DNA from: Acidovorax sp. YS12
GTDB lineage: Bacteria; Pseudomonadota; Gammaproteobacteria; Burkholderiales; Burkholderiaceae_C
DNA length: 64,000 bases
Reading direction: 5' to 3'
Assembly: GCA_021496925.1 (NCBI GenBank)
Contig: CP053915.1
Location: 4,925,028-4,989,027 of the forward strand
The stretch's first letter is position 1. Every line of letters begins with the position of its first letter. Positions 56,516-64,000 of the stretch are shown piece after piece. The notes under the pieces are model-generated. The model worked only from the letters and a program-made list of their open reading frames with translations. It did not search any database and had not been told where the DNA came from. Made by a program: the position numbers and the translations under genes.

Positions 56516-57405
56516 GCATGAGCACAAGTACCTCGCAGAAACTGATCAACGCCGCCGAGCTGGCGCAGGCGCGCCGGGCGCGCTACGCCACGCGCAAGCG
56601 CATCAACCAGATCGCGCTCACCCTGTCGCTCGCGGCCATGGCCTTCGGCGTGTTCTGGCTGGTGTGGATCCTGTGGGAGACGCTGCGCCTGGGCCTGGGC
56701 GGCCTGTCGCTGACCCTGTTCACCGAGATGACGCCGCCGCCGAACGAGGCGGGCGGCCTGGCGAACGCGCTGTTCGGCTCGTTCATGATGGTGCTGCTGG
56801 CCACCTTCGTCGGCACGCCGGTGGGCATCCTGGCCGGCATCTATCTGGCCGAATACGGCAAGCAGGGCTGGCTGGCGCCCGCCACGCGCTTCGTCAACGA
56901 CATCCTGCTGTCGGCGCCTTCCATCGTCATCGGCCTGTTCGTCTACACGGTGGTGGTGGCGTACTTCAAGAGCTTCTCGGGCTGGGCCGGCGTGCTGGCG
57001 CTGGCGCTGATCGTGGTGCCGGTGGTCATCCGCACGACCGAGAACATGCTGCTGCTGGTGCCCGCCAGCCTGCGCGAAGCGGCCTATGCGCTGGGCACGC
57101 CGAAGTGGAAGGTCATCAGCCTGGTTACGCTGCGCGCGGCGCGCACCGGCGTCATCACCGGCGTGCTGCTGGCCGTGGCGCGCATCGCGGGCGAGACGGC
57201 GCCGCTCTTGTTCACGGCGCTGAACAACCAGTTCTGGAACGGCGACCTGTCCAAGCCCATGGCCAGCCTGCCCGTGACCATCTTCAAGTTCGCCATGAGC
57301 CCCTACGAGAACTGGCAGCAGCTCGCCTGGGCAGCTGTGTTCCTGATCACCGTGGCGGTGCTCGGCCTCAACATCCTGGCGCGTGTGCTCACGCGCCAAA
57401 AGTAA
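56512..57405 (+). CDS. pstA: Phosphate ABC transporter permease PstA
   Basis: 297 residues, six TM helices; GIYLAEYGKQGWLAPATRFV, SAPSIVIGLFVYTVVVAYFK and LAVARIAGETAPLLFTALNN (coupling loop) are typical. Partner of PstC; overlaps its stop codon. Confidence 0.95.
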   Translation: MSMSTSTSQKLINAAELAQARRARYATRKRINQIALTLSLAAMAFGVFWLVWILWETLRLGLGGLSLTLFTEMTPPPNEAGGLANALFGSFMMVLLATFVGTPVGILAGIYLAEYGKQGWLAPATRFVNDILLSAPSIVIGLFVYTVVVAYFKSFSGWAGVLALALIVVPVVIRTTENMLLLVPASLREAAYALGTPKWKVISLVTLRAARTGVITGVLLAVARIAGETAPLLFTALNNQFWNGDLSKPMASLPVTIFKFAMSPYENWQQLAWAAVFLITVAVLGLNILARVLTRQK

Positions 57406-57427
57406 ACCGATTTTCTGGAAGACTTTC

Positions 57428-58207
57428 ATGCCCTCCAATCCGACCACTCCCGTGCCCTCCAAGATCGCGGTGCGCGACCTGAACTTCTACTACGGCAAGT
57501 TCCACGCGCTCAAAGGCATCAACCTCGACATTCCCGAAAAGAAGGTCACGGCCTTCATCGGCCCCTCGGGCTGCGGCAAATCGACGCTGCTGCGCACCTT
57601 CAACCGCATGTTCGAGCTGTACCCCGAGCAGCGCGCCGACGGGCAGATCCTGCTCGACGGCGAGAACCTGCTGCAGTCCAAGCAGGACGTGGCGCTGATC
57701 CGCGCCAAGGTCGGCATGGTGTTCCAGAAGCCCACGCCGTTCCCGATGTCGATCTACGACAACATCGCCTTCGGCGTGAAGCTGTTCGAGAGCCTCAACG
57801 CCACCGACATGGACGAGCGCGTGGAATGGGCGCTGAAGAAGGCGGCCCTGTGGACCGAGGTGAAGGACAAGCTGCACCAGAGCGGCTCGGGCCTGTCGGG
57901 CGGGCAGCAGCAGCGCCTGTGCATCGCGCGCGGCATCGCCGTGCTGCCCGAAGTGCTGCTGCTCGACGAGCCCTGCTCGGCGCTGGACCCGATCTCCACC
58001 GCCAAGATCGAGGAACTGATCGCCGAGCTGAAGAACGACTACACCGTGGTCATCGTGACCCACAACATGCAGCAGGCCGCGCGCTGCAGCGACTACACGG
58101 CCTACATGTACCTGGGCGACCTGGTGGAGTTCGGCGCGACCGAGCAAATGTTCTTCAAGCCCCAGCGCAAGGAAACAGAAGACTACATCACCGGCCGCTT
58201 CGGCTGA
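57428..58207 (+). CDS. pstB: Phosphate ABC transporter ATP-binding protein
   Basis: 259 residues. Walker A GPSGCGKST at 45-53, Q-loop VFQKPTPFP at ~99, signature LSGGQQQRL at 156-164, Walker B LLLDEP at 177-182, H-switch VTHNMQQA. Start MPSNPTTPVP chosen over an upstream in-frame start that overlaps pstA. Confidence 0.96.
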   Translation: MPSNPTTPVPSKIAVRDLNFYYGKFHALKGINLDIPEKKVTAFIGPSGCGKSTLLRTFNRMFELYPEQRADGQILLDGENLLQSKQDVALIRAKVGMVFQKPTPFPMSIYDNIAFGVKLFESLNATDMDERVEWALKKAALWTEVKDKLHQSGSGLSGGQQQRLCIARGIAVLPEVLLLDEPCSALDPISTAKIEELIAELKNDYTVVIVTHNMQQAARCSDYTAYMYLGDLVEFGATEQMFFKPQRKETEDYITGRFG

Positions 58208-58224
58208 CAGCGAAGGACACGACA

Positions 58225-58926
58225 ATGACCGAGAAACATCTTTCCACGCAATTCGACAGCGAACTCAACAGCGTCTCCGCCCGCGTCATGGAGCTGGGCG
58301 GCCTGGTCGAATCGCAAATCCGCCAGGCCATCGCGGCGCTGTCGAACTTCAGTCTCGACGCCGTGGCCCAGGTGGAGGTGCTGGAAAACCGCGTGAACGT
58401 GATGGAAGTGGAGATCGACCACGAGCTCACCACCATCATCGCGCGGCGCCAGCCCACGGCGCGCGACCTGCGCCTGCTGATGGTCTTCTCCAAGGCCACG
58501 GCCAACCTGGAGCGCATGGGCGACGAGGCCACGCGCATGGCGCGCATGGTGCGCTCCATCATCGAAAGCGGCGCTGCGCGCTCGCTGCCCAGCAGCGATC
58601 TGCGCATGGCCGCCGACTTGGCCTCGGGCCTGCTGCGCAAGGCGCTGGACGCCTTCGCCCGCCTGGACACCAAGGCGGCCGTGGACATCCTCAAGGAAGA
58701 CGACCTGATCGACCGCGAGTTCGACGGCTTCGTGCGCAAGCTCATCACCTACATGATGGAAGACCCGCGCACCATCTCGCCCAGCCTGGACCTGCTGTTC
58801 CTGGCCAAAGCCATCGAGCGCATCGGCGACCACTCGAAGAACGTGGCCGAGTTGATCATCTATCTGGTCAAGGGCAAGGACGTGCGCCACACCGCGCTTA
58901 CCGAAATTGAATCGGCTGTTTTATGA
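58225..58926 (+). CDS. phoU: Phosphate signalling protein PhoU
   Basis: 233 residues, two PhoU three-helix bundles with the metal-binding E/DxxxD motifs (MGDEATRMARMVRS at ~97-110 and RIGDHSKNVAELIIYL at ~205-220). Links Pst transport to PhoR inhibition when phosphate is sufficient. 17 bp after pstB. Confidence 0.95.
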   Translation: MTEKHLSTQFDSELNSVSARVMELGGLVESQIRQAIAALSNFSLDAVAQVEVLENRVNVMEVEIDHELTTIIARRQPTARDLRLLMVFSKATANLERMGDEATRMARMVRSIIESGAARSLPSSDLRMAADLASGLLRKALDAFARLDTKAAVDILKEDDLIDREFDGFVRKLITYMMEDPRTISPSLDLLFLAKAIERIGDHSKNVAELIIYLVKGKDVRHTALTEIESAVL

Positions 58927-58928
58927 AC

Positions 58929-59050
58929 AACCCCCCGAGCGGCTTCGCCGCTCCCCCCTTCTCTCGCTACGCGGGAAGGGGGACGACGCCAGCGCGGCGG
59001 GGCGGCCCTTGCGCGGCGTCCGCTGGCTTGGGCAGCGCCAGGCTGGCAGG
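58929..59050 (+). repeat. R2 repeat copy between phoU and phoB
   Basis: ACCCCCCGAGCGGCTTCGCC, GCTCCCCCCTTCTCTCGCTA, CGCGGGAAGGGGGACGACGC, then GGGCGGCCCTTGCGCGGCG. Begins 2 bp past the phoU stop. Confidence 0.82.
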
Positions 59051-59077
59051 CAGCGCACAGCGCAATGGACAAGTGAT

Positions 59078-59782
59078 ATGAAGAAGTTTCCCCGCGTGCT
59101 CATCGTCGAGGACGAGCCGGCCATCGCCGAGCTGATCGCCGTGAACCTGCGCCACAACGGTTTCGCGCCCATCTGGGCCGAGGACGGCGACGCCGCCCAG
59201 CGCGAGCTGGACGCCGTGCTGCCCGACGTGATCCTGCTCGACTGGATGCTGCCTGGCCAGAGCGGCCTGCAGCTGGCGCGCAAGTGGCGCGCCGACGCGC
59301 GCACCAAGCCCGTGCCCATCCTGATGCTCACCGCCCGGGGTGACGAGCCGGACAAGATAGCCGGGCTCGACGCTGGCGCCGACGACTACATCACCAAGCC
59401 GTTTTCCACGCAGGAGATGCTGGCGCGCATCCGCGCCGTGCTGCGCCGCCGGGCGCCCGAGCAGGTCAGCGACAGCGTGGCCATCGGCGAGCTGCTGCTC
59501 GACGCCGCCACGCACCGCGTCACCTGGCAGGGCCAGCCGCTCAAGGTGGGGCCCACCGAGTTCAAGCTGCTGCACTACCTCATGAAGCATGCCGAGCGCG
59601 TGCACAGCCGCTCGCAGCTGCTCGACAAGGTCTGGGGCGACCACGTGTTCATCGAGGAGCGCACGGTGGACGTGCACGTCAAGCGCCTGCGCGAGGCCCT
59701 GGGCGCCGCCAGCGCCATGGTGGAGACCGTGCGCGGCGCGGGCTACCGCCTCACGGCACAGCCGCAACTGCAAAATGGATAG
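59078..59782 (+). CDS. phoB: Phosphate regulon response regulator PhoB
   Basis: 234 residues. Receiver with acidic pocket E11/D12, phospho-acceptor D55 (ILLDWMLPG) and Lys in DDYITKPFS (~107); OmpR-type winged helix with HSRSQLLDKVWGDHVFIEER and VDVHVKRLREAL. The stop codon TAG comes from an R1 repeat at the 3' end, which adds the tail LQNG. Activates the Pho box upstream of pstS. Confidence 0.95.
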   Translation: MKKFPRVLIVEDEPAIAELIAVNLRHNGFAPIWAEDGDAAQRELDAVLPDVILLDWMLPGQSGLQLARKWRADARTKPVPILMLTARGDEPDKIAGLDAGADDYITKPFSTQEMLARIRAVLRRRAPEQVSDSVAIGELLLDAATHRVTWQGQPLKVGPTEFKLLHYLMKHAERVHSRSQLLDKVWGDHVFIEERTVDVHVKRLREALGAASAMVETVRGAGYRLTAQPQLQNG

Positions 59783-59822
59783 CTGCCAGCGCTTGCTGGC
59801 ATTGGCCTGAGGGCTGATTTCG
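59770..59822 (+). repeat. R1 repeat copy at the end of phoB
   Basis: GCAAAATGGATAGCTGCCAG, CGCTTGCTGGCATTGGCCTG, then GGGCTGATTTC. Its TAG (GATAGCTG) is the phoB stop. Confidence 0.8.
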
Positions 59823-59848
59823 TTCATAAACCCACCGCGGACGCCCCC

Positions 59849-61225
59849 ATGCTTTGGCGCTTCTCCTTCTTCTTCGCCCTGCAGCTCGCCGGAGGCGCCC
59901 TGGGCGGATGGCTGGGCGGCGCCTGGTGCGCCGCCCTGGGGATCGCGCTGGCCTCGTGGGCGGCATTCGCCTGGGAGTCCTGGCGCGGCCTGCGCGTGAT
60001 CCGCTGGCTGCGCCAGGACGGCGCGCTGGCGCGCGCGCCCGTGCTGCACGGCCTGTGGGGCGAAGCGGTCGAGCGCACGCGCCGGCTGCTGCGCCAGCAG
60101 CAGCAGCAGGCCGCGGCCAGCGATGCGCGCCTGCAGGAGTTCCTGGCCGCGCTGCAGGCCTCGCCCAACGGGGTGCTGCTGCTCGACGCCGAGGGCCACA
60201 TCGAGTGGTGCAACCAGACGGCGGCCCAGCACCTCGGGCTCGACGCCGAGCGCGACCTGATGCAGTCCATCGGCAACCTGCTGCGCGAGCCCGCCTTCAA
60301 CGCCTACTACGCCGGGGGCGACTTCACCCAGGACCTGCTGTTGCCCGGGCGCGAGAGCACGCCCTCGCACCCGGTCAAGCTGTCGGTGCACCTGCACCCC
60401 TATGGCGACGGGCGCAAGCTCATGCTCTCGCGCGACGTGACGGCGCTGGAGCAGGCCGAGGCCATGCGGCGCGACTTCGTGGCCAACGTGTCGCACGAGA
60501 TCCGCACCCCGCTCACGGTGCTGGTGGGCTTCATCGAGACCCTGCAGACCCTGCAGCTGCCCAACGCCGAACGCGCGCGCTACCTCGGCCTGATGGCGCA
60601 GCAGGGCGCGCGCATGCACAGCGTGGTGCAGGACCTGCTCACGCTCTCGCGCCTGGAGGGCAGCCCGCTGCCCGGCCGCGGCGACTGGTCCAGCGTGCGC
60701 GCGCTGCTGCTGCGCTGCGAGGAAGAGGCGCGCGCGCTGTCGCAGTTGCTCACGCCCGAGGGCGCCACGCCGCACCGCCTGCAGTTCCCCGGCGACGCGC
60801 AACTGCGCGCGGCGGGCGAGATCGCGGGCAGCGTGGCCGAGCTGCACAGTGCCCTGTCCAACCTCATCAGCAACGCCGTGCGCTACACGCCGCCAGGCGG
60901 CCAGATCACCGTGCAGTGGCAACCGCTGGAGGGCGGCGGCGCGCGCTTTTCCGTGCGTGACACCGGCCCCGGCATCGCCCCCGAGCACATACCGCGCCTG
61001 ACCGAGCGCTTCTACCGCGTGGACCGCAGCCGCTCGCGCGAGACGGGCGGCACCGGCCTGGGGCTGGCCATCGTCAAGCATGCGCTGCAGCGCCACGGCG
61101 CGCAGCTCGACATCACCAGCGTGCTGGGGCAGGGCGCGGTGTTTTCCGCCACCTTCCCGGCCAGCCGCCTGCGCGTGATGGAAGCTGAAGAGAACCAGGG
61201 ATGCTCTGCACGCATCGAGCGGTAA
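59849..61225 (+). CDS. phoR: Phosphate regulon sensor kinase PhoR
   Basis: 458 residues. Two short N-terminal TM segments (1-42) without a periplasmic domain, a PAS domain (~95-200; NGVLLLDAEGHIEWCNQTAA), HisKA with H216 (NVSHEIRTPLTVL), and HATPase_c with N-box LSNLISNAVRYT, DTGPGIAPEH and GGTGLGLAIVKH. Typical PhoR architecture. Placed right after phoB. Confidence 0.95.
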   Translation: MLWRFSFFFALQLAGGALGGWLGGAWCAALGIALASWAAFAWESWRGLRVIRWLRQDGALARAPVLHGLWGEAVERTRRLLRQQQQQAAASDARLQEFLAALQASPNGVLLLDAEGHIEWCNQTAAQHLGLDAERDLMQSIGNLLREPAFNAYYAGGDFTQDLLLPGRESTPSHPVKLSVHLHPYGDGRKLMLSRDVTALEQAEAMRRDFVANVSHEIRTPLTVLVGFIETLQTLQLPNAERARYLGLMAQQGARMHSVVQDLLTLSRLEGSPLPGRGDWSSVRALLLRCEEEARALSQLLTPEGATPHRLQFPGDAQLRAAGEIAGSVAELHSALSNLISNAVRYTPPGGQITVQWQPLEGGGARFSVRDTGPGIAPEHIPRLTERFYRVDRSRSRETGGTGLGLAIVKHALQRHGAQLDITSVLGQGAVFSATFPASRLRVMEAEENQGCSARIER

Positions 61226-62202
61226 GCGGGTCAGTGGGCGCTGCGGATGGGGATGGGCTGGAAGGCGTAAAGCGCGGCAATCGCCGCAGCTATTCCGAGC
61301 ATTGACAACCATGCCTTTCAAGGTGCTGCTTGTTTTTTGATAGCTTGCAGCGCTTGCTGGGCTTGGGTTTTCTGCGGTTTTGGCTGTGTTTTTGGCTTTG
61401 TTTCCCGGGGCCGGGACTCGCCCCGGCGGGCGACCTCCTTTCTTGTCACGCGACAAGAAAGGAGGCAAAGAAACGCGCCCCGCAGTCTGCGACCCCTTCG
61501 CTGCGCTACGGGGCACACCTGGGGCGAGACGCTGGCGGGGTGCGCTGCGGAACTCGCTGCGCGCCTGCGGCGCTTCGCTCAAACAACCGCAGCGAGTCAG
61601 TTCACGAAGCATGCGCGACTTCGCGCATGCCACCCCACCAGCGCCTCGCCCCAGGCGCAGCCTGAAAGGGGGTGGAGACGATCCGGGCCATCGCTACGCT
61701 CGGCCTGGACTTCGCGGCGCGCAGCGCCCGCGCCCGCGAGGCCGAGCGTAGCGATGGCCCGTGTCGGGTTTCAACCCCCTTCTGGCCGTACCGAGGAGCG
61801 CAGGGGGTGGGGCGGGCGCGTGTGCCGAAGGACACACGCGCTTCGTGATCTGACTTGCCGCGTCTGTTTGAACGGAGCGCCGCAGGCGCGCAGTGAGTTA
61901 CGCGGCACCGCCCCACGCCCGAGCACCGCAGGCTGCCCCTTCGCTTTAGCGAAGGGGATACGGGCAGCAGGGGCGTGCTTCTTTTGCTTCCTTTTCTTGC
62001 ACGAGCAAGAAAAGGGAGTCGCCCGCCGGGGCGAGTCCCGGCCCCGGGAAACAAAGCCAAAAACAGAGAAAAAACCGCCGCAAACCCAAGCCCAGAAAGC
62101 GCCACAAGCTATCAAAAAACAAGCAACACCTTGAAAGGCATTGCAACGCCGCAGACCACCCGAGTCCGCAGATGCACGCGGCGCGATGATTCGTGCAGAT
62201 GG
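61226..62202. repeat. ~840-bp composite inverted repeat, non-coding
   Basis: Left arm 61309-61485 and right arm ~61995-62150 are imperfect inverted copies. Both start with CCTTTCAAGGTG(C/T)TGCTTGTT, continue through an R1-like piece (TTTTTTGATAGCTT), TTGGCTTTGTTTCCCGGGGC and ACTCGCCCCGGCGGGCGAC, and end in a TCTTG...CAAGAAA hairpin. Between them are nested palindromes, for example GGGCCATCGCTACGCTCGGC against its complement (61685-61760) and CCCCTTCGCTTTAGCGAAGGGG (61936-61957). No credible gene is seen in ~980 bp. Confidence 0.75.
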
Positions 62203-63656
62203 CATGGACGTCTCCACCTACACCGCCGTTGATGGCGCTGGCCCATGAATCGATACAAAGTGGGGCCTCGCGGTAACGGCATCAAAGTGCCAAAGTGGAA
62301 GTTCGTCGCAACCACTGGAGAACCGGAGGCCCCACCATGCAATCTACCGCAACGCTGCCAGTCATCGGAATGGATATTGCCAAGAACGTGTTCCAGCTGC
62401 ACGTAACGGACGCAGAGACCGGCGAGGTCACACGACACAAACTCAGGCGTGACCGGGTTACCACGTTCTTTGCCAATCGTCACAGCTCGCTTGTCGCGAT
62501 GGAGGCCTGTGGCGGTGCACACCATTGGGCCAGAACGCTGCAGGCACTGGGGCATGAAGTGAAGCTGCTGCCTGCCAGACATGTCCGTCCCTTTGTCCTG
62601 CGCGACAAGACCGATGCCCGTGATGCCCAGGCCATCTGGGTCGCGGCCCAGCAACCTCACATCAAGGCCGTGCCGGTCAAGAACGAGCAGCAGCAAGCCT
62701 GTCTGACCCTGCACCGCATGCGTGCTCAGCTCATGAAGGTGCGCATCATGCAAACCAACGCGTTGCGCGGCTTGCTCTACGAGTTCGGCATCGTGCTGCC
62801 CGAGGGGCATCGCGTGTTGCTCAAGCACATTCACGACGAACTGGCCAAAGCCCAGGAACAGGCGAAGCTGCCCGAGGTGGTGGTTGTCAGCGTTCAGGAT
62901 CAACTGCGTCGCATCGACAGTCTGCAGGACGACATCGACCAGTTGGACAAACGCCTGGCTTCGATGGTCAAGCAGAACCAGCACATGCAGGCACTGCAAG
63001 CCATCCCGGGCATCGGTCCGTTGACCGCGACAGCCTTGGTGTCCACAGCGACCGATCTGTCCAGCTTCGATTCGGGCAGGCAGTTTGCCGCCTGGCTGGG
63101 TCTGACGCCCCGACAGACTGGCACCGGCGGGAAGACCCGGCAGTTGGGGATCTCCAAGCGCGGCGACCCCTATGTGAGGACCATGTTGATGCACGGTGCT
63201 CGCTCGGTCATTGCCAGAAGTCAGCGAAGCGGCTGGACCGAGCGGCTTTTACTGCGCCGCCCCTACAGCGTAGTGGTCGCAGCACTGGCCAACAAACTGG
63301 CCCGAACAGCTTGGGCAGTCCTTGTCAAAGGCAAGACCTTCGACCCGGTGAGATGGAATCCGGTTGACATCGCCGCAGCCTAAGACCGCAACGATGATCT
63401 GAACACACCAAACGCCAAGAAACCGTTTTGAAGGAGAGCACGCAACAAGCGATGTGATGGGTCAACAGGTCAAACCGGGGTGGGGGCAATCCGATAGGGA
63501 TAAAGGGCATCAAGCCCGATATGCAGACAGGATCCTCACCCGCGAATGCCATCAGAGCCAGCAGGACGAAACCCCTGCACCGACAGGCCGTATGTAAGAC
63601 TGCAAACCCTTCAGACCTTCACACCGCCGAATCTTGCTCTTCTGGAGACGTCCATG
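62203..63656 (+). mobile_element. IS110-family (IS1111-type) insertion sequence
   Basis: CATGGACGTCTCCA at 62203-62216 and its exact complement TGGAGACGTCCATG at 63643-63656 form 14-bp inverted repeats that frame the transposase gene. Such (sub)terminal repeats are seen in the IS1111 subgroup, not in classic IS110. It lies against the right arm of the composite repeat. The true ends may be several bases outside these repeats. Confidence 0.72.
62337..63383 (+). CDS. IS110 family transposase
   Basis: 348 residues, DEDD transposase. N-terminal RuvC-like domain: GMDIAKNVFQLHVTD (first Asp), MEACGGAHHWARTLQ (Glu), LRDKTDARDAQAIW (two Asp). C-terminal Transposase_20 domain: LQAIPGIGPLTATALVS with the Ser nucleophile region ... 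LGISKRGDPYVRTMLMHGAR. Start ATG 62337 follows CCGGAGG. Complete frame. Confidence 0.93.
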   Translation: MQSTATLPVIGMDIAKNVFQLHVTDAETGEVTRHKLRRDRVTTFFANRHSSLVAMEACGGAHHWARTLQALGHEVKLLPARHVRPFVLRDKTDARDAQAIWVAAQQPHIKAVPVKNEQQQACLTLHRMRAQLMKVRIMQTNALRGLLYEFGIVLPEGHRVLLKHIHDELAKAQEQAKLPEVVVVSVQDQLRRIDSLQDDIDQLDKRLASMVKQNQHMQALQAIPGIGPLTATALVSTATDLSSFDSGRQFAAWLGLTPRQTGTGGKTRQLGISKRGDPYVRTMLMHGARSVIARSQRSGWTERLLLRRPYSVVVAALANKLARTAWAVLVKGKTFDPVRWNPVDIAAA

Positions 63657-63686
63657 TAAGAATCCCTAGAGCGCCCCCGAAAAGAC

Positions 63687-63718
63687 AAAAGCCGCAACGA
63701 TTTCTCGCTACGGCTTTT
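63687..63718. terminator. Hairpin with A/T flanks, terminator candidate
   Basis: AAAAGCCG and CGGCTTTT separated by 16 bases. Flanking A and T runs make it suitable in both directions. It follows the IS element; what it terminates is unclear. Confidence 0.5.
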
Positions 63719-63790
63719 GAAATTTACTTTGATACGTACTGCCTGCTAAAAACTTCAATTCCCTTAGCAATCAAGCGCTTACGAGCTTTG

Positions 63791-63825
63791 TGTGGCGGAG
63801 AGGGCGGCAGTCGAACTCGGGTTTC
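63791..63825 (-). other. tRNA-Ser-3'-end-like sequence, possible attachment-site remnant
   Basis: On the minus strand ACTCGAGTTC-like AGTTCGACTGCCGCCCTCTC followed by CGCCACA resembles the T-arm and acceptor 3' end of a serine tRNA. No anticodon arm or variable loop precedes it, so it is not a gene. Integrases often leave such copies at element ends. Confidence 0.4.
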
Positions 63826-64000
63826 GCTTTGTGTCATGAAATCGCACGAAATCAGAAATTAACCCAATAAAAACAATGGTTTATGCGTTTTGTTGTTTCA
63901 CGGAGTCTCTGATGGCATCCCCCAATCTCGTGTTTTTTCCGTATACTTTTCCGTATAACGAGACCAAAATTTGGGTCTCGTCTCCGTCGAACTCCACCCC
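63826..64000. other. AT-rich end region with short direct repeat and palindrome
   Basis: TTTTCCGTATA occurs twice 12 bp apart (63935 and 63947). ACGAGACC (63958-63965) pairs with GGTCTCGT (63974-63981) around AAAATTTG. A frame open from ATG 63912 runs out of the window (MASPNLVFFPYTFPYNETKI); too short to judge. Arm-type integrase sites or a promoter of an element gene are possible. Confidence 0.35.

Noticed and set aside
59849..61225. Alternative reading of the phoR region as another plus-strand protein in a shifted frame
   Set aside because: The shifted frame is Ala/Arg-rich and lacks motifs; the PhoR frame shows all kinase boxes.
614..61370. R1/R2 repeats as a CRISPR array
   Set aside because: Copies are kilobases apart, imperfect and without regular spacers; no cas genes are present.
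61380..62134. Several 80-260-residue frames within the composite inverted repeat
   Set aside because: They exist on both strands because the region is palindromic and GC-rich; none has a ribosome site or plausible domain, and they change abruptly with the repeat arms.
63791..63825. A functional tRNA-Ser gene
   Set aside because: Only the 3'-end-like ~30 bases are present; no anticodon stem, D-arm or variable arm can be formed.
63521..63862. A 113-residue open frame ending GGEGGSRTRVSLCVMK
   Set aside because: This ending is the familiar translation of tRNA-end DNA; the frame crosses a terminator-like hairpin and has no ribosome site.

Overview
The window is GC-rich chromosomal DNA of a beta-proteobacterium, most likely a member of the Comamonadaceae (Acidovorax/Alicycliphilus-like). 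The reasons are the gene order acnB - mdh // gntR - sdhCDAB - sdhE - gltA, the pst-phoU-phoB-phoR cluster beside ppk2 and ppx, IPTL-CTERM proteins, and a short dispersed repeat built around TAGCTGCCAGCGCTTGCTGG. The family and genus are inferred from these traits; no rRNA gene is present.

Layout. 0-7 kb: 3' end of parE, parC, and two methyl-accepting chemotaxis receptors whose signalling halves are almost identical in DNA. 7-14.3 kb: ridA, comEC, an acyltransferase, rnk, a phosphoethanolamine transferase and an S-formylglutathione hydrolase homologue whose catalytic Ser is replaced by Gly. 14.4-26.1 kb: TCA-cycle genes, acnB, a CoA-ester-lyase-like protein and mdh on the minus strand and gntR, sdhCDAB, sdhE, gltA on the plus strand, with a palindromic operator candidate between mdh and gntR.

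26.1-39.4 kb is an accessory island, partly AT-rich. It starts right after the gltA terminator with the remnant of a conjugative relaxase. Next comes a quorum-sensing locus: two adjacent luxR genes, an RsaM/AbaM-like frame broken by one in-frame TGA, and luxI with a lux-box candidate. It is followed by an unusual exported RHS system. A Sec-targeted RHS barrel protein is followed by an IPTL-CTERM surface protein and two tandem RHS 'tip' genes. Each tip has its own signal peptide, a conserved RHS core end, a different toxin-like C-terminus and its own small downstream immunity candidate. The second cassette duplicates the first up to the toxin junction. Two adjacent IS5-family elements, the second internally deleted, and an IS5 fragment close the island.

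39.5-61.2 kb returns to high-GC core DNA: a DUF3592 protein, a P1 (DmpA-type) peptidase, a copper-related group (DUF411, cupredoxin, DUF2946-like), a YitT membrane protein, a Zn/Cd/Pb P-type ATPase with a divergent MerR regulator, an Mce/Mla-type lipid-transport operon without an ATPase gene, ppx, a periplasmic binding protein, ppk2, and the phosphate operon pstSCAB-phoU-phoBR with a good Pho box. 61.2-64 kb holds a large composite inverted repeat, an IS1111-type (IS110-family) element, and an end region with a tRNA-3'-end-like sequence and palindromes that may mark an integration site.

Two repeat families stand out. One, about 50 bp, is scattered through the window, and single copies have been absorbed into genes: in-frame in comEC, as the stop codon of phoB, and as the signal-peptide coding sequence of the cupredoxin. 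The other, about 120 bp, is present five times, each time at or just past the stop codon of a gene and always in the sense direction.
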